A DNA stretch of 64,000 bases from Prevotella merdae (GCF_900290275.1 NZ_LT985324.1:495609-559608); one strand, 5' to 3'. Counted from the first letter of the stretch, positions 41,109-51,964 are shown. Program-made: numbers and translations. The notes: generated from the sequence alone by a model not told the origin.

Positions 41109-41155
41109 ACACCGAAGCCTGCCTCATTGGTATATGAAGCAGACCTCGGTGTTTT
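41109..41155. terminator. Terminator between dnaB and the convergent addB-like gene
   Basis: ACACCGAAGCCTGC pairs with GCAGACCTCGGTGT (two mismatches or wobbles), followed by TTTTG. Confidence 0.65.
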
Positions 41156-41164
41156 GTGTGGTTA

Positions 41165-43972
41165 TTATATCCCGCAAATCATTCTGAACGCACACATTTC
41201 GCATGTGCGCTTGTCATTTGTGGGCACAAATGGTTTTTGCTTGCTGAATATTTCGCCCAGTTTCTCTTTCAGCAGTTTAAGATACTCGGTTTGGTATATA
41301 CCGATGTCCGTCACTTTGTGCTCATCGATACAGAGAACCGGGTCGTAGTTGTCGGCAGAGGCTTGTTTGATGAACAACAAGGCAGGGCTGACATTGTATT
41401 TAGACGGATTAAGCTTGCTCGAATTGTTGATGATGAGCGAATAGAGAAATGTCTGTAGGTAATAGTCGGAATGTTTGTAACTGTTGCCTTCGAAGACTTC
41501 GTCTATCGACCTAATAACCGACTTGATAGGGCTGCCCGTCTTATAGTCGACAACTCTTATAGTAGGTTTTCCGGTTGTAGGGTCGGTAACCATATCCAGG
41601 CGGTCGATGATACCTCCTATTTTGATTTTGCGTTGCGCTCCATCCTCGGTGTTGAATACAATGTCGTTGTAGACCTGTTTTTCTAAGCCGAGTACTGTGA
41701 ACGGAGCAAGTCGTTGGTCGGTCTTAAGCAGTTGTTGCAGATATTCAATTATCACCTTGCGGTTGATAATCTGCAGACCATTGTATTCGGTTGCGCGTTT
41801 CTTGTTGGCTGCCTCAGATGCTGACAGCTTGAACAGTTCCTCATTGAATGCACGGTCTACCACGGTCTCCAGCATTTTCTCGTCCTTTAGATATTTCTGC
41901 AGTTGAGTTTTCTCAACAGTAGCATGTCGACTAGTTACATCTTCATAGATGAATTGTGCCGCCTTATGGAAAATATTTCCAAACATGCGGTTGTCCACAG
42001 TATCGTCCTCGCAGTCGGGCTCTTTAATTCTTGCCACATATTCATAGAAGAACGCCAGTGGACATCTGATGTACACATTAATGGCAGATGGCGAGATGTT
42101 CTTCATTTGGTCGAGTTCCTGCTGTATCTTCTCGTCTTTGACTATAGCCTTAGAGCACATAGTAGTAGGTACGTTTTGTGCCAAAAGGTTGAGGTGTTTA
42201 ATATTGTGAGTGCCGTCTACCATCAGTTGCAGCATGAATCTACTCATCTCGCCCGTGTGTCCATTGTCGGTGGTATTGTTGTAGACGATGGTTACATCTT
42301 GGGCGCGTTGCAGAAGCCTGTGGAAGTAGTAGGAGTAGATGGCCACCTTGTTGTCGATAGTAGTAAGTCCGTGTGCCTTGCGTATGGAGTAGGGAATGAA
42401 CGACGAGTCGTTAACGCTCTTAGGCATGTTGCCCTCGTTGCACGACAGCAGCAGCACATGGTTAAAGTCGAGGTTGCGCGTTTCCAGTACACCCATTATC
42501 TGTATGCCCACAACAGGTTCGCCATGGAATGGTATAGTGGTGGTGGTGATGAGTTGCTTGGTAAGGCGACGTAGCGTTGTTACGTCCACGTCCATATCGC
42601 CAGATGCGGCAAGCTGTTCAAGGCGGTTGATGATGGTATACATACGGAAAATAGATTCCTGAAATAGAGCGTCGCTCTCGTCTTTAGCCTTAACACCAAC
42701 ATGTTTAATCAATGTGCCTATCTGTTGCAGCAGTGTGATGTTGTCTATCTTGCCCATAGGCGATAGTGGAATGCAGTCGGCTATATATTGGGCATAAGGA
42801 TGGGCGAGTACCTTATCTACATATTGGGTGCGGTAGCGTCTGCTATGCTGCATTGCGCCTGTTGTGTATAGATCGAACAGTAGGCTAATGAGCGATGCAA
42901 CGGGAGTCATACCCAAAGGAAATCCGCTTGTGATATTCACCTTATCGGCCTCGTTGGGCAAGCTATGCATAACTGGCAGCAGAATATTCTCATCGCACAT
43001 CACCACAGCCGTATGTCGTCCGTCCTTGTATCTATTATCGTTGCGTAGCCATTGGCTTACGTATCTGGCTTGTATGTTTTCTGTGGCGGCGCTGATGTAA
43101 CTGATGTGTTTGGGTTGTCGCATGTTGGCGTATATCTCCTTAGAGCGAGTGTCGAGTTCGTTAGGGAAATGTTCCAGATACATAGATATATAGTGTCCAG
43201 CATCGGTGGCGCTTGTGGTCTTGTGGCGTGGCATGTAATACTCGTCAAAGTCCCAATAGAAATTGGCCTTGCCCATTTTCTTCAGACGTGCGAAGAGTTT
43301 TTGCTCCACCTGCTGCAGAAGGTTGAATCCAACGAATATGTAGCGGTCGTATTTAAACTCGATGTTGTCCTTGGTTGCCACTTCGCGGTAGATAGCGCCT
43401 TCATATCCCAGGCCTTGCTCTTGTAGACGCTTGTTGTAGTCGTGGTAGATGTCGCTAAAATGACTCCACAGGCTAAGGAAGCGTCGTTTAAGCTCCGACT
43501 CATGGTCGTCACTGAAGTTGGCAAAGAAGCGTTTGAGCATCTTGCGTTGTTCGTCGTCGAGATAAGAAATGTCGTCGAGCTCGTGTATATCCTTGAGGTT
43601 GCAGAATATGCGGTCGGCATCGGCCATATTCTTGTCAATATCGTCGAAGTCGGTCAGCAATAGTTGGCCCCACCCATAGAAGTGGTCGAGCGACTCGTTT
43701 AGTCCAGTGCATTTGACAAATGACTTGTGCAGGTCGCATATCAGCTTTATTGAATCGCCCACTTGCATATCGGAGTGGCGACGGAAGAGGTCGCTGATAG
43801 TTATATAAGCCGGGCTCCACATAGGCTTTCGGGCATATCGTGCAAGATGCTCGTTCATGAAGAGAGCCGCACGCTTGTTAGGGAACACTACTGCCACGCG
43901 TGACAGATCAGTGCCCCATTTATGTATTATGTCCTCGGAGACAAACTCCAGGAAGGTTTTTGTTTGGTTCAT
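41165..43972 (-). CDS. addB: AddB-type recombination nuclease subunit
   Basis: 935 residues. The helicase-like N-terminal part lacks a clear Walker A, as in AddB. The C-terminal PD-(D/E)XK nuclease carries IRVVDYKTG. An iron-sulfur cluster is supported by one Cys in YIRCPLAFFYEY (near 640) and three in TCEMCAFRMICG at the very end. With the helicase gene upstream it forms the AddAB complex that resects double-strand breaks. Spacing of 35 nt supports an operon. Confidence 0.85.
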   Translation of the reverse strand: MNQTKTFLEFVSEDIIHKWGTDLSRVAVVFPNKRAALFMNEHLARYARKPMWSPAYITISDLFRRHSDMQVGDSIKLICDLHKSFVKCTGLNESLDHFYGWGQLLLTDFDDIDKNMADADRIFCNLKDIHELDDISYLDDEQRKMLKRFFANFSDDHESELKRRFLSLWSHFSDIYHDYNKRLQEQGLGYEGAIYREVATKDNIEFKYDRYIFVGFNLLQQVEQKLFARLKKMGKANFYWDFDEYYMPRHKTTSATDAGHYISMYLEHFPNELDTRSKEIYANMRQPKHISYISAATENIQARYVSQWLRNDNRYKDGRHTAVVMCDENILLPVMHSLPNEADKVNITSGFPLGMTPVASLISLLFDLYTTGAMQHSRRYRTQYVDKVLAHPYAQYIADCIPLSPMGKIDNITLLQQIGTLIKHVGVKAKDESDALFQESIFRMYTIINRLEQLAASGDMDVDVTTLRRLTKQLITTTTIPFHGEPVVGIQIMGVLETRNLDFNHVLLLSCNEGNMPKSVNDSSFIPYSIRKAHGLTTIDNKVAIYSYYFHRLLQRAQDVTIVYNNTTDNGHTGEMSRFMLQLMVDGTHNIKHLNLLAQNVPTTMCSKAIVKDEKIQQELDQMKNISPSAINVYIRCPLAFFYEYVARIKEPDCEDDTVDNRMFGNIFHKAAQFIYEDVTSRHATVEKTQLQKYLKDEKMLETVVDRAFNEELFKLSASEAANKKRATEYNGLQIINRKVIIEYLQQLLKTDQRLAPFTVLGLEKQVYNDIVFNTEDGAQRKIKIGGIIDRLDMVTDPTTGKPTIRVVDYKTGSPIKSVIRSIDEVFEGNSYKHSDYYLQTFLYSLIINNSSKLNPSKYNVSPALLFIKQASADNYDPVLCIDEHKVTDIGIYQTEYLKLLKEKLGEIFSKQKPFVPTNDKRTCEMCAFRMICGI

Positions 43973-44007
43973 TCAATTGTATTTTATACGTTGTCAATGT
44001 ATTACTG

Positions 44008-47000
44008 TTAAACTTCCTCTATCCTGTTGGAATAAACAAACCACAGGTAGCCTTTCACGTTGGGGTAGCCCATGTTTTGGGTGAGGGCTTTATAGCGGTT
44101 TACTTGTTCCACGTATTCAGGTCGTGGAGATCCGAACTTGAAGTCGACTATAACTACTTCTCCAGTTTTCTCGTCCTTCATTACACGGTCGGGACGATGT
44201 TCGCGAACAGTATCTGTTGCTGCATCATAGTCGAGTATGGTGCATTCGTTGAAGAGGGTCCATCGTGATGAGAACCAGTCGGCTACCTGTCTGTTGGAAA
44301 ATCGTTTGTGCAGCATGTCGCGTAATCGTTTGATATTAGTGCCGCTTTCTTCGATAAGTCCGTCCATCTCGAGTTGTGCAAGACTCGTGTCAATGTCGTC
44401 GGTGGTGTTGATGGTAGAGAATAGGTAGTGCAGTATTTTGCCTGTCTTGATATAGCTCAGCTGTTTGCGGTCGTCATCATCTGTATTCTCATCATCATCG
44501 GCAACGAAGTCACGACTCTTGTTGCTCTGTTTAAATTCAACCTTGTTGCTGAAGGTTGCCATATCGACATTCATGTTTTCTACCTCTGGTGTGAAGATAT
44601 TGTCCGACTTCTTCTTGGCCTTTGTCTCAACAATCTCCAGTTCGCCGTAGCTAAATAGCAATTCCGCCTTCTTGTCGGACGGGTCGCCATCAAGCGAGCT
44701 ACCTTCAAGTTTAATGTCGGTAATAGCTTGTTCCACAATGTAAGAACGTGAGGATGGGGTGCCACGTTGGGCAATGACAAACAGGCTTGATGCTGCGCGT
44801 GTGAATGCAACGTATAGCAGATTGAGGTTGTCCACGCAGTTTTGTAGATGTTCCTCGTTGTAATCGAACTCGTAGATGGTGCCCTTCATCTGACTGGCAC
44901 TGAAGTCTACGGGTATTAGAGGCAGTTCGTTGTATGGTTCCACTTGAGGGGTACACCATATAGTGTTGCCTTTCTCCAATGTCCAGTCGCAGAATGGTAT
45001 GACAACATGCTCAAATTCCAATCCCTTACTCTGGTGAATGGTGATGATTCTGATACCGTCTATGGCACTTGCCTGTATTGTTTTTTCCGCTATACTGTCG
45101 TTCCATTCTTCTACAAACGAGTCGATGTCGGCTGTGTTGTTGGCAATGAAGTCGGTAAGAGCATCGTAGAATGCATATAGGTATGCGTCCTCGCCTTTTA
45201 TGTTGCCTATATTAAATAAGGTGTAAATTTGTTCGGCAAGTTCGAAGATCGGCATAGTCAGAAGGTCGTCGCGCTTGTCGATAAGAGCACAAGGCAGTGC
45301 ACTGTCAATGCCTTCAGCAGTTGCAAGCAGCTTGTTGGTTTCTTGCTCACTTTTTTCTAGCACGTATGTCTGGTAGGCCTTGGCTATGTAAGCCTTTGCA
45401 AGGATGTTGTCGGGGTGGGTGAGCCATAGCATTGCATTGACAATGATGTTTACCGATACAGAACTGTCGAGTCGGAAAGCCTCGTCGCTGACAATCTTAA
45501 CGTCGGGCAGCTCGTTGGCGAAGAACTCAGCTATGAGTTGTATAATGTCGTTGGAGCGTACAAGTATGGCAATGTCCGAATAATTGGCTCCCGAGTCGAG
45601 CAAGAGACTAACAGCTTCGGCTGTCTTTTGCAGAGCTTGTTGGCGATAATCCTCGTTTGGCAGAAGGTTTATGCTTACGTAGCCGTGATTATCGCGGAAT
45701 GACGGCACTTTTTGTGCCACATCCGAATAAGCCTTTTTTAGTTGCTCGGGTGATGAAGTGTTTGGGGTTGAGCTCTTTTGGTCGGCATATTCCAGTTCGG
45801 AGGCACGCTTAAAGAAGGCATTGTTGAATGTTATAACGCGTCGTGACGAGCGATAGTTTGTGTCGAGCGAGCACACATTGAGCATAGAATTAAGGTATGG
45901 AAACTCACGCTCAATATTGTTGAGCATACGCCAGTCGCCCGAGCGCCAACGGTAGATGCTCTGCTTAACATCGCCAACTATCAGATTGCCTTGTTGTTCG
46001 CCGTGGCTCATACATTCCTCCAAAAGCACCTTGAAGTTTTGCCACTGCACGGTACTTGTGTCCTGAAACTCGTCAATCATGATGTTTTCCAGGTAGTTGC
46101 CAATCTTTTCGAAAATAAATGGCGAGTCAGTATCGCGTATGAGCGAGTGGAGTAGGGTGTGTGTGTCGCTCAGAAGAAATCTGTTCTGCTCCACGTTCAT
46201 CATTCTGACCTTATTCTCTATGCTGTTGAGCAAGCGCAGTTGATTGAGGTGTCGCAATGTGAGCACAGCAGAGCCATATATATACCAGTTTTTCTGTCTA
46301 ACGTCTTCGGCATGATGTACCAGGGGGGTTAGTGTGGAATTGGCAAGTTCTCTTACAATATCCTGGGTCTCCTTAGATGATTTCTGTTTAACCCAAGAAC
46401 TTTCGCTGCCCTCGTCGAGCACTTTTTGTAATCGTTTGGTTACAATAGTGTTGTTGTATATGCCTTTCTTAATCTTGATGAAGTAACCAGCAGGACCATT
46501 CTTGCCATTGTTGAGGTCGTCTATCTCTATTCCGTTGTGGTTAAGCGCATCGAAGAATTGAGCGGCCTCATTCTGCATTTCCACCTCAGCCTCATTGCGC
46601 ATTTGACGTAACTTGGTGGTGTATTGCTTGAAGAATCCTTCCTCGAGCAATCGTTCGTTGAGCTTCTTGCTATTGGTTTTGTAGTACTCGCGGAATATGT
46701 TTTCACCGAACCTCTTTATGTTTCCAATTACATTCCAGTCTTTGTCGTCGTCCATATTCTCGCGTATATATTCCATAATCCATGTTAGCAGTTCGCTGTT
46801 CTCGTCAAGCGAATTGATGAGTTCGTCCACAGCGTTGCGCTCTATCTGATAGTCGTTGAGCTCGATACGCAGATTGGCAGTAAGGTCGAGTTCTCGTGCG
46901 AGATTGCGCAACACGCTTTGGAAGAACGAGTCGATGGTCTCAATGCGGAAGTAGCTATAGTTGTGCACAATGTTGTGAAGAGCTATACCAGCACGTTCGG

Positions 47001-47268
47001 ACATATATTCCTCGGTAACGTCGAGATCTTCCTTAATCTTGTCGATATAACTTTTAGAGTCGGGCAATAGTTTCCAAATGCCGTACAGCTGGCTAAGTAT
47101 ACGTAGTTTCATCTCTTCTGTAGCTTTGTTGGTAAAGGTAACAGCGAGGGTAGAGCGATAACTTTGCGGGTCCTTGATAAGGAGTTTGATGTATTCTACG
47201 GAAAGGGTAAATGTTTTTCCGCTGCCGGCACTTGCCTTATAGATTGTAAGGGCGTAAGAGTTGGTCAT
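44008..47268 (-). CDS. addA: AddA/UvrD-type helicase-nuclease
   Basis: 1086 residues. SF1 helicase motifs in order: ASAGSGKTFTLS (Walker A, about 11-22), the DEFQDTSTVQW motif II near 395, GDVKQSIYRWR near 427, and TIHQSKGLEFEHV near 760. The C-terminal nuclease has H in KILHYLF and D-x-K in EVVIVDFKFG. Unwinds and degrades DNA ends in break repair and against foreign DNA. Confidence 0.92.
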   Translation of the reverse strand: MTNSYALTIYKASAGSGKTFTLSVEYIKLLIKDPQSYRSTLAVTFTNKATEEMKLRILSQLYGIWKLLPDSKSYIDKIKEDLDVTEEYMSERAGIALHNIVHNYSYFRIETIDSFFQSVLRNLARELDLTANLRIELNDYQIERNAVDELINSLDENSELLTWIMEYIRENMDDDKDWNVIGNIKRFGENIFREYYKTNSKKLNERLLEEGFFKQYTTKLRQMRNEAEVEMQNEAAQFFDALNHNGIEIDDLNNGKNGPAGYFIKIKKGIYNNTIVTKRLQKVLDEGSESSWVKQKSSKETQDIVRELANSTLTPLVHHAEDVRQKNWYIYGSAVLTLRHLNQLRLLNSIENKVRMMNVEQNRFLLSDTHTLLHSLIRDTDSPFIFEKIGNYLENIMIDEFQDTSTVQWQNFKVLLEECMSHGEQQGNLIVGDVKQSIYRWRSGDWRMLNNIEREFPYLNSMLNVCSLDTNYRSSRRVITFNNAFFKRASELEYADQKSSTPNTSSPEQLKKAYSDVAQKVPSFRDNHGYVSINLLPNEDYRQQALQKTAEAVSLLLDSGANYSDIAILVRSNDIIQLIAEFFANELPDVKIVSDEAFRLDSSVSVNIIVNAMLWLTHPDNILAKAYIAKAYQTYVLEKSEQETNKLLATAEGIDSALPCALIDKRDDLLTMPIFELAEQIYTLFNIGNIKGEDAYLYAFYDALTDFIANNTADIDSFVEEWNDSIAEKTIQASAIDGIRIITIHQSKGLEFEHVVIPFCDWTLEKGNTIWCTPQVEPYNELPLIPVDFSASQMKGTIYEFDYNEEHLQNCVDNLNLLYVAFTRAASSLFVIAQRGTPSSRSYIVEQAITDIKLEGSSLDGDPSDKKAELLFSYGELEIVETKAKKKSDNIFTPEVENMNVDMATFSNKVEFKQSNKSRDFVADDDENTDDDDRKQLSYIKTGKILHYLFSTINTTDDIDTSLAQLEMDGLIEESGTNIKRLRDMLHKRFSNRQVADWFSSRWTLFNECTILDYDAATDTVREHRPDRVMKDEKTGEVVIVDFKFGSPRPEYVEQVNRYKALTQNMGYPNVKGYLWFVYSNRIEEV

Positions 47269-47274
47269 AGTATT

Positions 47275-47532
47275 TTATTGATTAACATTCAGAAATTTTT
47301 CTAACCTTTCCTCCGCCTCCTGCATATCTTTTGCAAAAGTACGGTGGTCGGTCAAGAAGTCTTGTTTGCCATTAGCGATTTCGGTGTATAGTTGGCGGTC
47401 CATGCCCTCCACGTACTGGGCGATGGCATACTCGATATCGTCTTTTTGCCAGTCAATAGTGGAGAACTTGTAGACGCGCCACTTTTGGTGAATAAAGCAG
47501 TAGGCAGATTCAATGGAGTCCTTGCTTATCAT
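47275..47532 (-). CDS. Small protein in the addAB operon
   Basis: 85 residues, cytoplasmic and helical (SIESAYCFIHQKWRVYKFSTIDWQKDDIEYAIAQYVEGMDRQLY). Not recognised. Gaps of 6 and 5 nt to its neighbours place it firmly in the operon. Confidence 0.7.
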   Translation of the reverse strand: MISKDSIESAYCFIHQKWRVYKFSTIDWQKDDIEYAIAQYVEGMDRQLYTEIANGKQDFLTDHRTFAKDMQEAEERLEKFLNVNQ

Positions 47533-47537
47533 ATATG

Positions 47538-48278
47538 TTATTCCTCAACTACGCTAACCTTCATCGTCAAATCGTCAGTAGGACGGTCAGCATTGTCGGT
47601 GTCTACATCATTAATAGCGCTGACAACGTCAAGTCCATGTTCTACCTCGCCGAATACAGTGTATTCGCCATCAAGGAATGGAGTGCCGCCAATAGTGGTG
47701 TATGCTTCAGTCTGCTCGTTGCTGAATCCAACAGGATTTGCCTTGCAGATATCCTGTGCTTCCTTCATTAGGCGTTCTTGCATATCCTGAAGTCCGGTAC
47801 GGTCGCGGTTGCGACGCATATCCATAATCTCGTTCTTGTGGTAGGTAACAAGGTCGTTGAAAGTGATGGTTATCTGGTTCTGCTTCATCTGCTTCTCCAT
47901 CTGCTTGAGTTGTGCAGGCTTGTATACCTCACCACATACGATGTAGAACTGGCTGCCACTTGACTCTTTGTTAGGGTTTACTTCGTCGCCAAGACGTGCT
48001 GCACACAAGGCGCCACGCTTATGGAATAGCTGAGGGTTTATTTCTGCTTCTATAGTGTATTCTGGACCGCCTGCACCTAGATGTTTGCCTTTGGGTGCAC
48101 CCTTGCTGTCGGGATCGCCACCCTGGATCATAAAGTCCTTAATGACACGGTGAAAGAGTGTGCCGTCATAATATCCCTCCTTTGCGAGTTTAAGGATGTT
48201 GTCGCGATGTTTCGGAGTTTCGTCGTAAAGGCGCACTATGATGTCGCCCTTTGGAGTTTCGATTTTAATCTTTGCCAT
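47538..48278 (-). CDS. Cyclophilin-type peptidylprolyl isomerase
   Basis: 246 residues. Core cyclophilin motif FHRVIKDFMIQGGDP near 42-56 and ESSGSQFYIV near 107. An insertion of about 50 residues (approximately 120-175, KQMEKQMKQNQITITFN...) splits the domain, as seen in Bacteroidetes members. No signal peptide, so cytoplasmic. First gene of the operon that continues to addAB. Confidence 0.9.
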   Translation of the reverse strand: MAKIKIETPKGDIIVRLYDETPKHRDNILKLAKEGYYDGTLFHRVIKDFMIQGGDPDSKGAPKGKHLGAGGPEYTIEAEINPQLFHKRGALCAARLGDEVNPNKESSGSQFYIVCGEVYKPAQLKQMEKQMKQNQITITFNDLVTYHKNEIMDMRRNRDRTGLQDMQERLMKEAQDICKANPVGFSNEQTEAYTTIGGTPFLDGEYTVFGEVEHGLDVVSAINDVDTDNADRPTDDLTMKVSVVEE

Positions 48279-48299
48279 TGTTGTGTGTATTGATTACTG

Positions 48300-48307
48300 C
48301 AAAGTTA
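48300..48307 (-). promoter_or_regulatory. -7 box of the cyclophilin-addAB operon
   Basis: TAACTTTG on the minus strand, 22 nt before the start codon. Confidence 0.6.
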
Positions 48308-48327
48308 GCATTTTAATATTACAAAAA

Positions 48328-48364
48328 ATAGGATTTTACCTTTTTTAAAAAGATAAAACCCTAT
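48328..48364 (-). terminator. Terminator after pgk
   Basis: ATAGGATTTTACCTTTTT pairs with AAAAAGATAAAACCCTAT (two mismatches); on the minus strand a T run follows. Confidence 0.6.
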
Positions 48365-48425
48365 TGGAATATGTGTCTAACGAGGCTCAGTGAAGCCTAA
48401 TTAGCCTATTTGTTGCATGCTTTAA

Positions 48426-49673
48426 TTAAGCCTCGATAGCAGCTACGCCAGGAAGAACCTTACCCTCGATAGCCTCAAGAAGAGCACCACCACCAGTAGA
48501 GATGTAAGAAACCTGATCGGCCAAACCAAACTTGTTGATGCAAGCTACAGAGTCGCCACCACCGATGAGTGAGAATGCGCCCTCCTTAGTAGCCTCAGCG
48601 ATAGCGTCGGCAATAGCTTTTGAGCCACCAGCGAAGTTATCGAACTCGAATACACCTGCAGGACCATTCCAAAGGATAGTCTTAGCACCCTTGATGGCAG
48701 CAGCGAAAGCCTTGCGAGTCTCAGGACCTGCGTCCATACCTTCCCAGCCGTCAGGGATATTGTTAGATGGGCAAACCTGTGTATTGCAGTCATTCTTGAA
48801 GTCGTCACCGCAGATAGAATCGGTACCGAGAACGAGGTTAACACCATTCTCCTTAGCCTTCTTGATAACGTCGAGAGCAACGTCGAGCTTATCGTCCTCG
48901 CAGATAGACATACCGATCTTTCCACCAAGAGCCTTAGAGAATGTATATGTCATACCACCGCAGAGGATGAGGTTGTCAACCTTTGTGAGAAGGTTCTCAA
49001 TGATACCGATCTTTGTAGATACCTTAGAGCCACCCATGATAGCTGTGAAAGGACGCTTGATATTACCGAGGACAGCATCAACTGCCTTTACCTCTTTCTC
49101 CATAAGGTAGCCGAGCATCTTGTGATCCTTGTCGAAGTACTCGTCGATAACAGCTGTAGAAGCGTGCTTACGGTGAGCTGTGCCAAAGGCATCCATTACG
49201 TAGCAGTCTGCATAAGAAGCAAGCTTCTTTGCGAATTCTTGCTGACGTGTCTTCATTTCCTTCTTTGCAGCGTCATATTCAGGTGTGCCCTTTTCTACGC
49301 CAACAGGCTTGCCTTCCTCTTCAGGATAGAAGCGGAGGTTCTCAAGAAGCAAAGCCTCGCCTGGCTTCAAAGCAGCAGCCTCCTCAGAAGCATTGCCACA
49401 ATCCTTAGCGAACTTAACCTCAACACCGAGAGCTGCAGAAACGTTAGGAACAATCTGGCTCAAAGAAAGCTTCATGTTAACCTTGCCCTTTGGCTTGCCC
49501 ATGTGAGACATCATAATGAGGGCACCACCGTCAGCAAGTACCTTCTTCAATGTAGGAAGGGCACCGCGGATACGGGTATCGTCAGTTACATTTCCGTTCT
49601 CGTCCAATGGTACGTTGAAGTCAACGCGTACAATTGCCTTTTTACCGGCAAAGTTGAAATCTTCGATTTTCAT
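48426..49673 (-). CDS. pgk: Phosphoglycerate kinase
   Basis: Glycolytic ATP-forming enzyme, 415 residues. [19 protein letters not shown] at 18-36 and the C-terminal [13 protein letters not shown] are the standard signatures; [10 protein letters not shown] lies near 213. Single-gene unit with its own promoter and terminator. Codon bias points to high expression. Confidence 0.97.
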   Translation of the reverse strand: MKIEDFNFAGKKAIVRVDFNVPLDENGNVTDDTRIRGALPTLKKVLADGGALIMMSHMGKPKGKVNMKLSLSQIVPNVSAALGVEVKFAKDCGNASEEAAALKPGEALLLENLRFYPEEEGKPVGVEKGTPEYDAAKKEMKTRQQEFAKKLASYADCYVMDAFGTAHRKHASTAVIDEYFDKDHKMLGYLMEKEVKAVDAVLGNIKRPFTAIMGGSKVSTKIGIIENLLTKVDNLILCGGMTYTFSKALGGKIGMSICEDDKLDVALDVIKKAKENGVNLVLGTDSICGDDFKNDCNTQVCPSNNIPDGWEGMDAGPETRKAFAAAIKGAKTILWNGPAGVFEFDNFAGGSKAIADAIAEATKEGAFSLIGGGDSVACINKFGLADQVSYISTGGGALLEAIEGKVLPGVAAIEA

Positions 49674-49750
49674 TATTGTAAATGTTATTTAAAAGTTAGG
49701 AATATAAATTCTACTATAACAATATTATATGGGATGTCCTTTATAGAGCG

Positions 49751-49758
49751 CAAATTTA
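49751..49758 (-). promoter_or_regulatory. -7 box of pgk
   Basis: TAAATTTG on the minus strand, 78 nt before the start codon. Confidence 0.55.
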
Positions 49759-49808
49759 CTAAAAATATATATATTGTACGAAGAAAAGGCCGTTAAATTT
49801 CATTTATA

Positions 49809-50465
49809 TTATTCTTCGTATATCGTATAATCTTCAATTCCAGCTTCAAAAAGCGCTTCTTTTCGCTCCACACATGTGCCGCATTTGCCGCAATGTTTTT
49901 CGCCGCCTTTATAGCAACTCCATGTTTCGGTGTAGTCGATACCAAGTTTTTTACCTATTCTTGCTATATCGCTTTTGGTTATTTTTGTGTATGGGGCTAT
50001 AACCTTTACGTTGTTGTAGGTTCCGGCATTGGCTGCGCTGTCTATTGCATTGATGAATTCAGGACGGCAGTCGGGGTATATAGTATGGTCGCCACCGTGA
50101 TTGGCAATAAACACTTGGTCGAGATCGTTGCTTTCGGCTATGCCTATTGCTATAGACAGCATGATGCCATTGCGGAAAGGTACAACGGTAGACTTCATAT
50201 TGTCATCGGCATAATGTCCCTCGGGAATTGCATCGGCACCATCAAGTAAACTTGACTTGAAGTATTGGTGCATAAAGTCGAGGTTGATAGTAATGTGCTT
50301 TATGCCCAATCGCTCGCAATGCATCTTGGCAAAGGGTATCTCCCGTGCATTGTGGTTGCTTCCATAGTCGAACGATATGCCAAGGGCTATCTCATCCTTG
50401 TGGTCATAAAGTAGGGTGATGCTGTCCATGCCTCCACTTACTATGATTACTGAGTTTTTCTTCAT
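49809..50465 (-). CDS. queC: 7-cyano-7-deazaguanine synthase
   Basis: Forms preQ0, a precursor of queuosine in tRNA. 218 residues. ATP-loop SGGMDSITLLY at 10-20. The zinc site is CYKGGEKHCGKCGTCVERKEA near 183-203 (four Cys). No other queuosine genes lie beside it. Faces the same way as radA upstream. Confidence 0.95.
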   Translation of the reverse strand: MKKNSVIIVSGGMDSITLLYDHKDEIALGISFDYGSNHNAREIPFAKMHCERLGIKHITINLDFMHQYFKSSLLDGADAIPEGHYADDNMKSTVVPFRNGIMLSIAIGIAESNDLDQVFIANHGGDHTIYPDCRPEFINAIDSAANAGTYNNVKVIAPYTKITKSDIARIGKKLGIDYTETWSCYKGGEKHCGKCGTCVERKEALFEAGIEDYTIYEE

Positions 50466-50533
50466 TGCTATTATATTAATGTGATTTGTTAATATATGTT
50501 GGTTTTATGTTTCTCTTTTTACTTGAGCCTAAA

Positions 50534-51937
50534 TCAGCCGAACAGGGCACGAAGCGCCTCTTCTACCTTGCGGACAGGATGTATGTTAATCTTGTATTTG
50601 CTTGTATTTAAATTTTGAACGTTAGACTTCGGAAGTATGATGTCGGTAAATCCAAGTTTTTCGGCTTCGGCAATTCTCTGTTCTATTCGGTTTATGGGGC
50701 GTACCTCTCCGCTTAGTCCTACCTCGCCTGCCATGCACCAACCTGGCTCAATAGCAGTATCAACATTGCTTGACAATACGGCTGCTATGACACTTAGGTC
50801 CATTGCAAGGTCGGTGACACGCAATCCGCCTGCAATGTTCACAAAGACATCTTTTTGTATCAACTTAAATCCTACACGTTTTTCAAGCACAGCAAGCAAC
50901 ATGTTTAGTCGGCGTTGGTCAAACCCTGTAGCAGAGCGCTGTGGTGTGCCGTATGCAGCAGAAGACACAAGAGCCTGTGTTTCTACAAGGAAAGGACGCA
51001 CGCCTTCAATAGCAGAACTGATAGCAACACCAGAAAGACCTTCGTGGTCTTGTGATAGGAGCAATTCGGAAGGGTTGCTAACTTGACGCAGTCCGGTTTG
51101 CTGCATCTCGTATATACCGAGTTCGGATGTACTTCCAAAACGGTTCTTTATCGATCGTAATATGCGGTACATATAATGTTGATCGCCTTCAAACTGTATT
51201 ACGGTATCAACGATATGCTCTAATATCTTAGGACCGGCAAGTGTGCCTTCTTTGTTGATGTGTCCAATCAGTATGACAGGTGTTCCGCTTGTCTTTGCAA
51301 ATCGCAAGAGAGATGCTGCGCACTCGCGGACCTGTGTTATGCTTCCAGGGCTACTGTCAACATCCTCAGTGGCTATAGTTTGTATAGAGTCGATAATAAG
51401 TATCTCTGGAGACAAGTCGTCGGTATATTCAAATATTCTTTGCAGGGAAGTCTCGCAAAGGATGTTGATATTATCAAGGCTGTCGTTGCTGTTTGAGCCT
51501 TGTCGGTTAAGCAAGCGTTCGGCACGCATTTTAAGCTGGTGTGCACTCTCCTCACCGCTGACGTACAGTATATTCTTGTCGTGTATGTTTAGGATGGTTT
51601 GCAGTGTAAGGGTACTCTTGCCTATACCTGGCTCGCCACCCAACAACACTATACTTCCGGCAACAAGTCCTCCTCCAAGAACTCGGTTAAGTTCGGCATC
51701 GTGCATGTCGATACGTGGGTCGTCCTGGGTTGGAATGTCACGCAACTTAACAGGACGGTTCTTGTCAGGTGTGGATTTGTCGTTATGAAATAGTCCGTTG
51801 GTGTTGCTGTTGGTGTTTGCTGTTAGGTGTATCTCCTTAAAAGTGTTCCATTCACCACAGCTTGGACATTTGCCAATCCATTTTGTCGATTCCTGTCCAC
51901 AGTTGCTGCATACATATGCTGTCTTAATCTTTGCCAT
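50534..51937 (-). CDS. radA: DNA repair protein RadA
   Basis: 467 residues from ATG 51937 (open frame to 51967). Zinc finger CSNCGQESTKWIGKCPSCG at 8-26. Walker A GGEPGIGKST near 97. The RadA motif KNRFG is near 257. A Lon-like C-terminal domain ends VRKVEEALRALFG. Helps branch migration in recombination. Confidence 0.95.
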   Translation of the reverse strand: MAKIKTAYVCSNCGQESTKWIGKCPSCGEWNTFKEIHLTANTNSNTNGLFHNDKSTPDKNRPVKLRDIPTQDDPRIDMHDAELNRVLGGGLVAGSIVLLGGEPGIGKSTLTLQTILNIHDKNILYVSGEESAHQLKMRAERLLNRQGSNSNDSLDNINILCETSLQRIFEYTDDLSPEILIIDSIQTIATEDVDSSPGSITQVRECAASLLRFAKTSGTPVILIGHINKEGTLAGPKILEHIVDTVIQFEGDQHYMYRILRSIKNRFGSTSELGIYEMQQTGLRQVSNPSELLLSQDHEGLSGVAISSAIEGVRPFLVETQALVSSAAYGTPQRSATGFDQRRLNMLLAVLEKRVGFKLIQKDVFVNIAGGLRVTDLAMDLSVIAAVLSSNVDTAIEPGWCMAGEVGLSGEVRPINRIEQRIAEAEKLGFTDIILPKSNVQNLNTSKYKINIHPVRKVEEALRALFG

Positions 51938-51964
51938 AACGCTCAAATGTGTTTTGTATAGATA

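Noticed and set aside
41903..42574. 223-codon plus-strand frame opposite addB
   Set aside because: Shadow frame without any recognisable domain or promoter.
48532..49110. 192-codon plus-strand frame opposite pgk
   Set aside because: Shadow of a highly conserved glycolytic gene.
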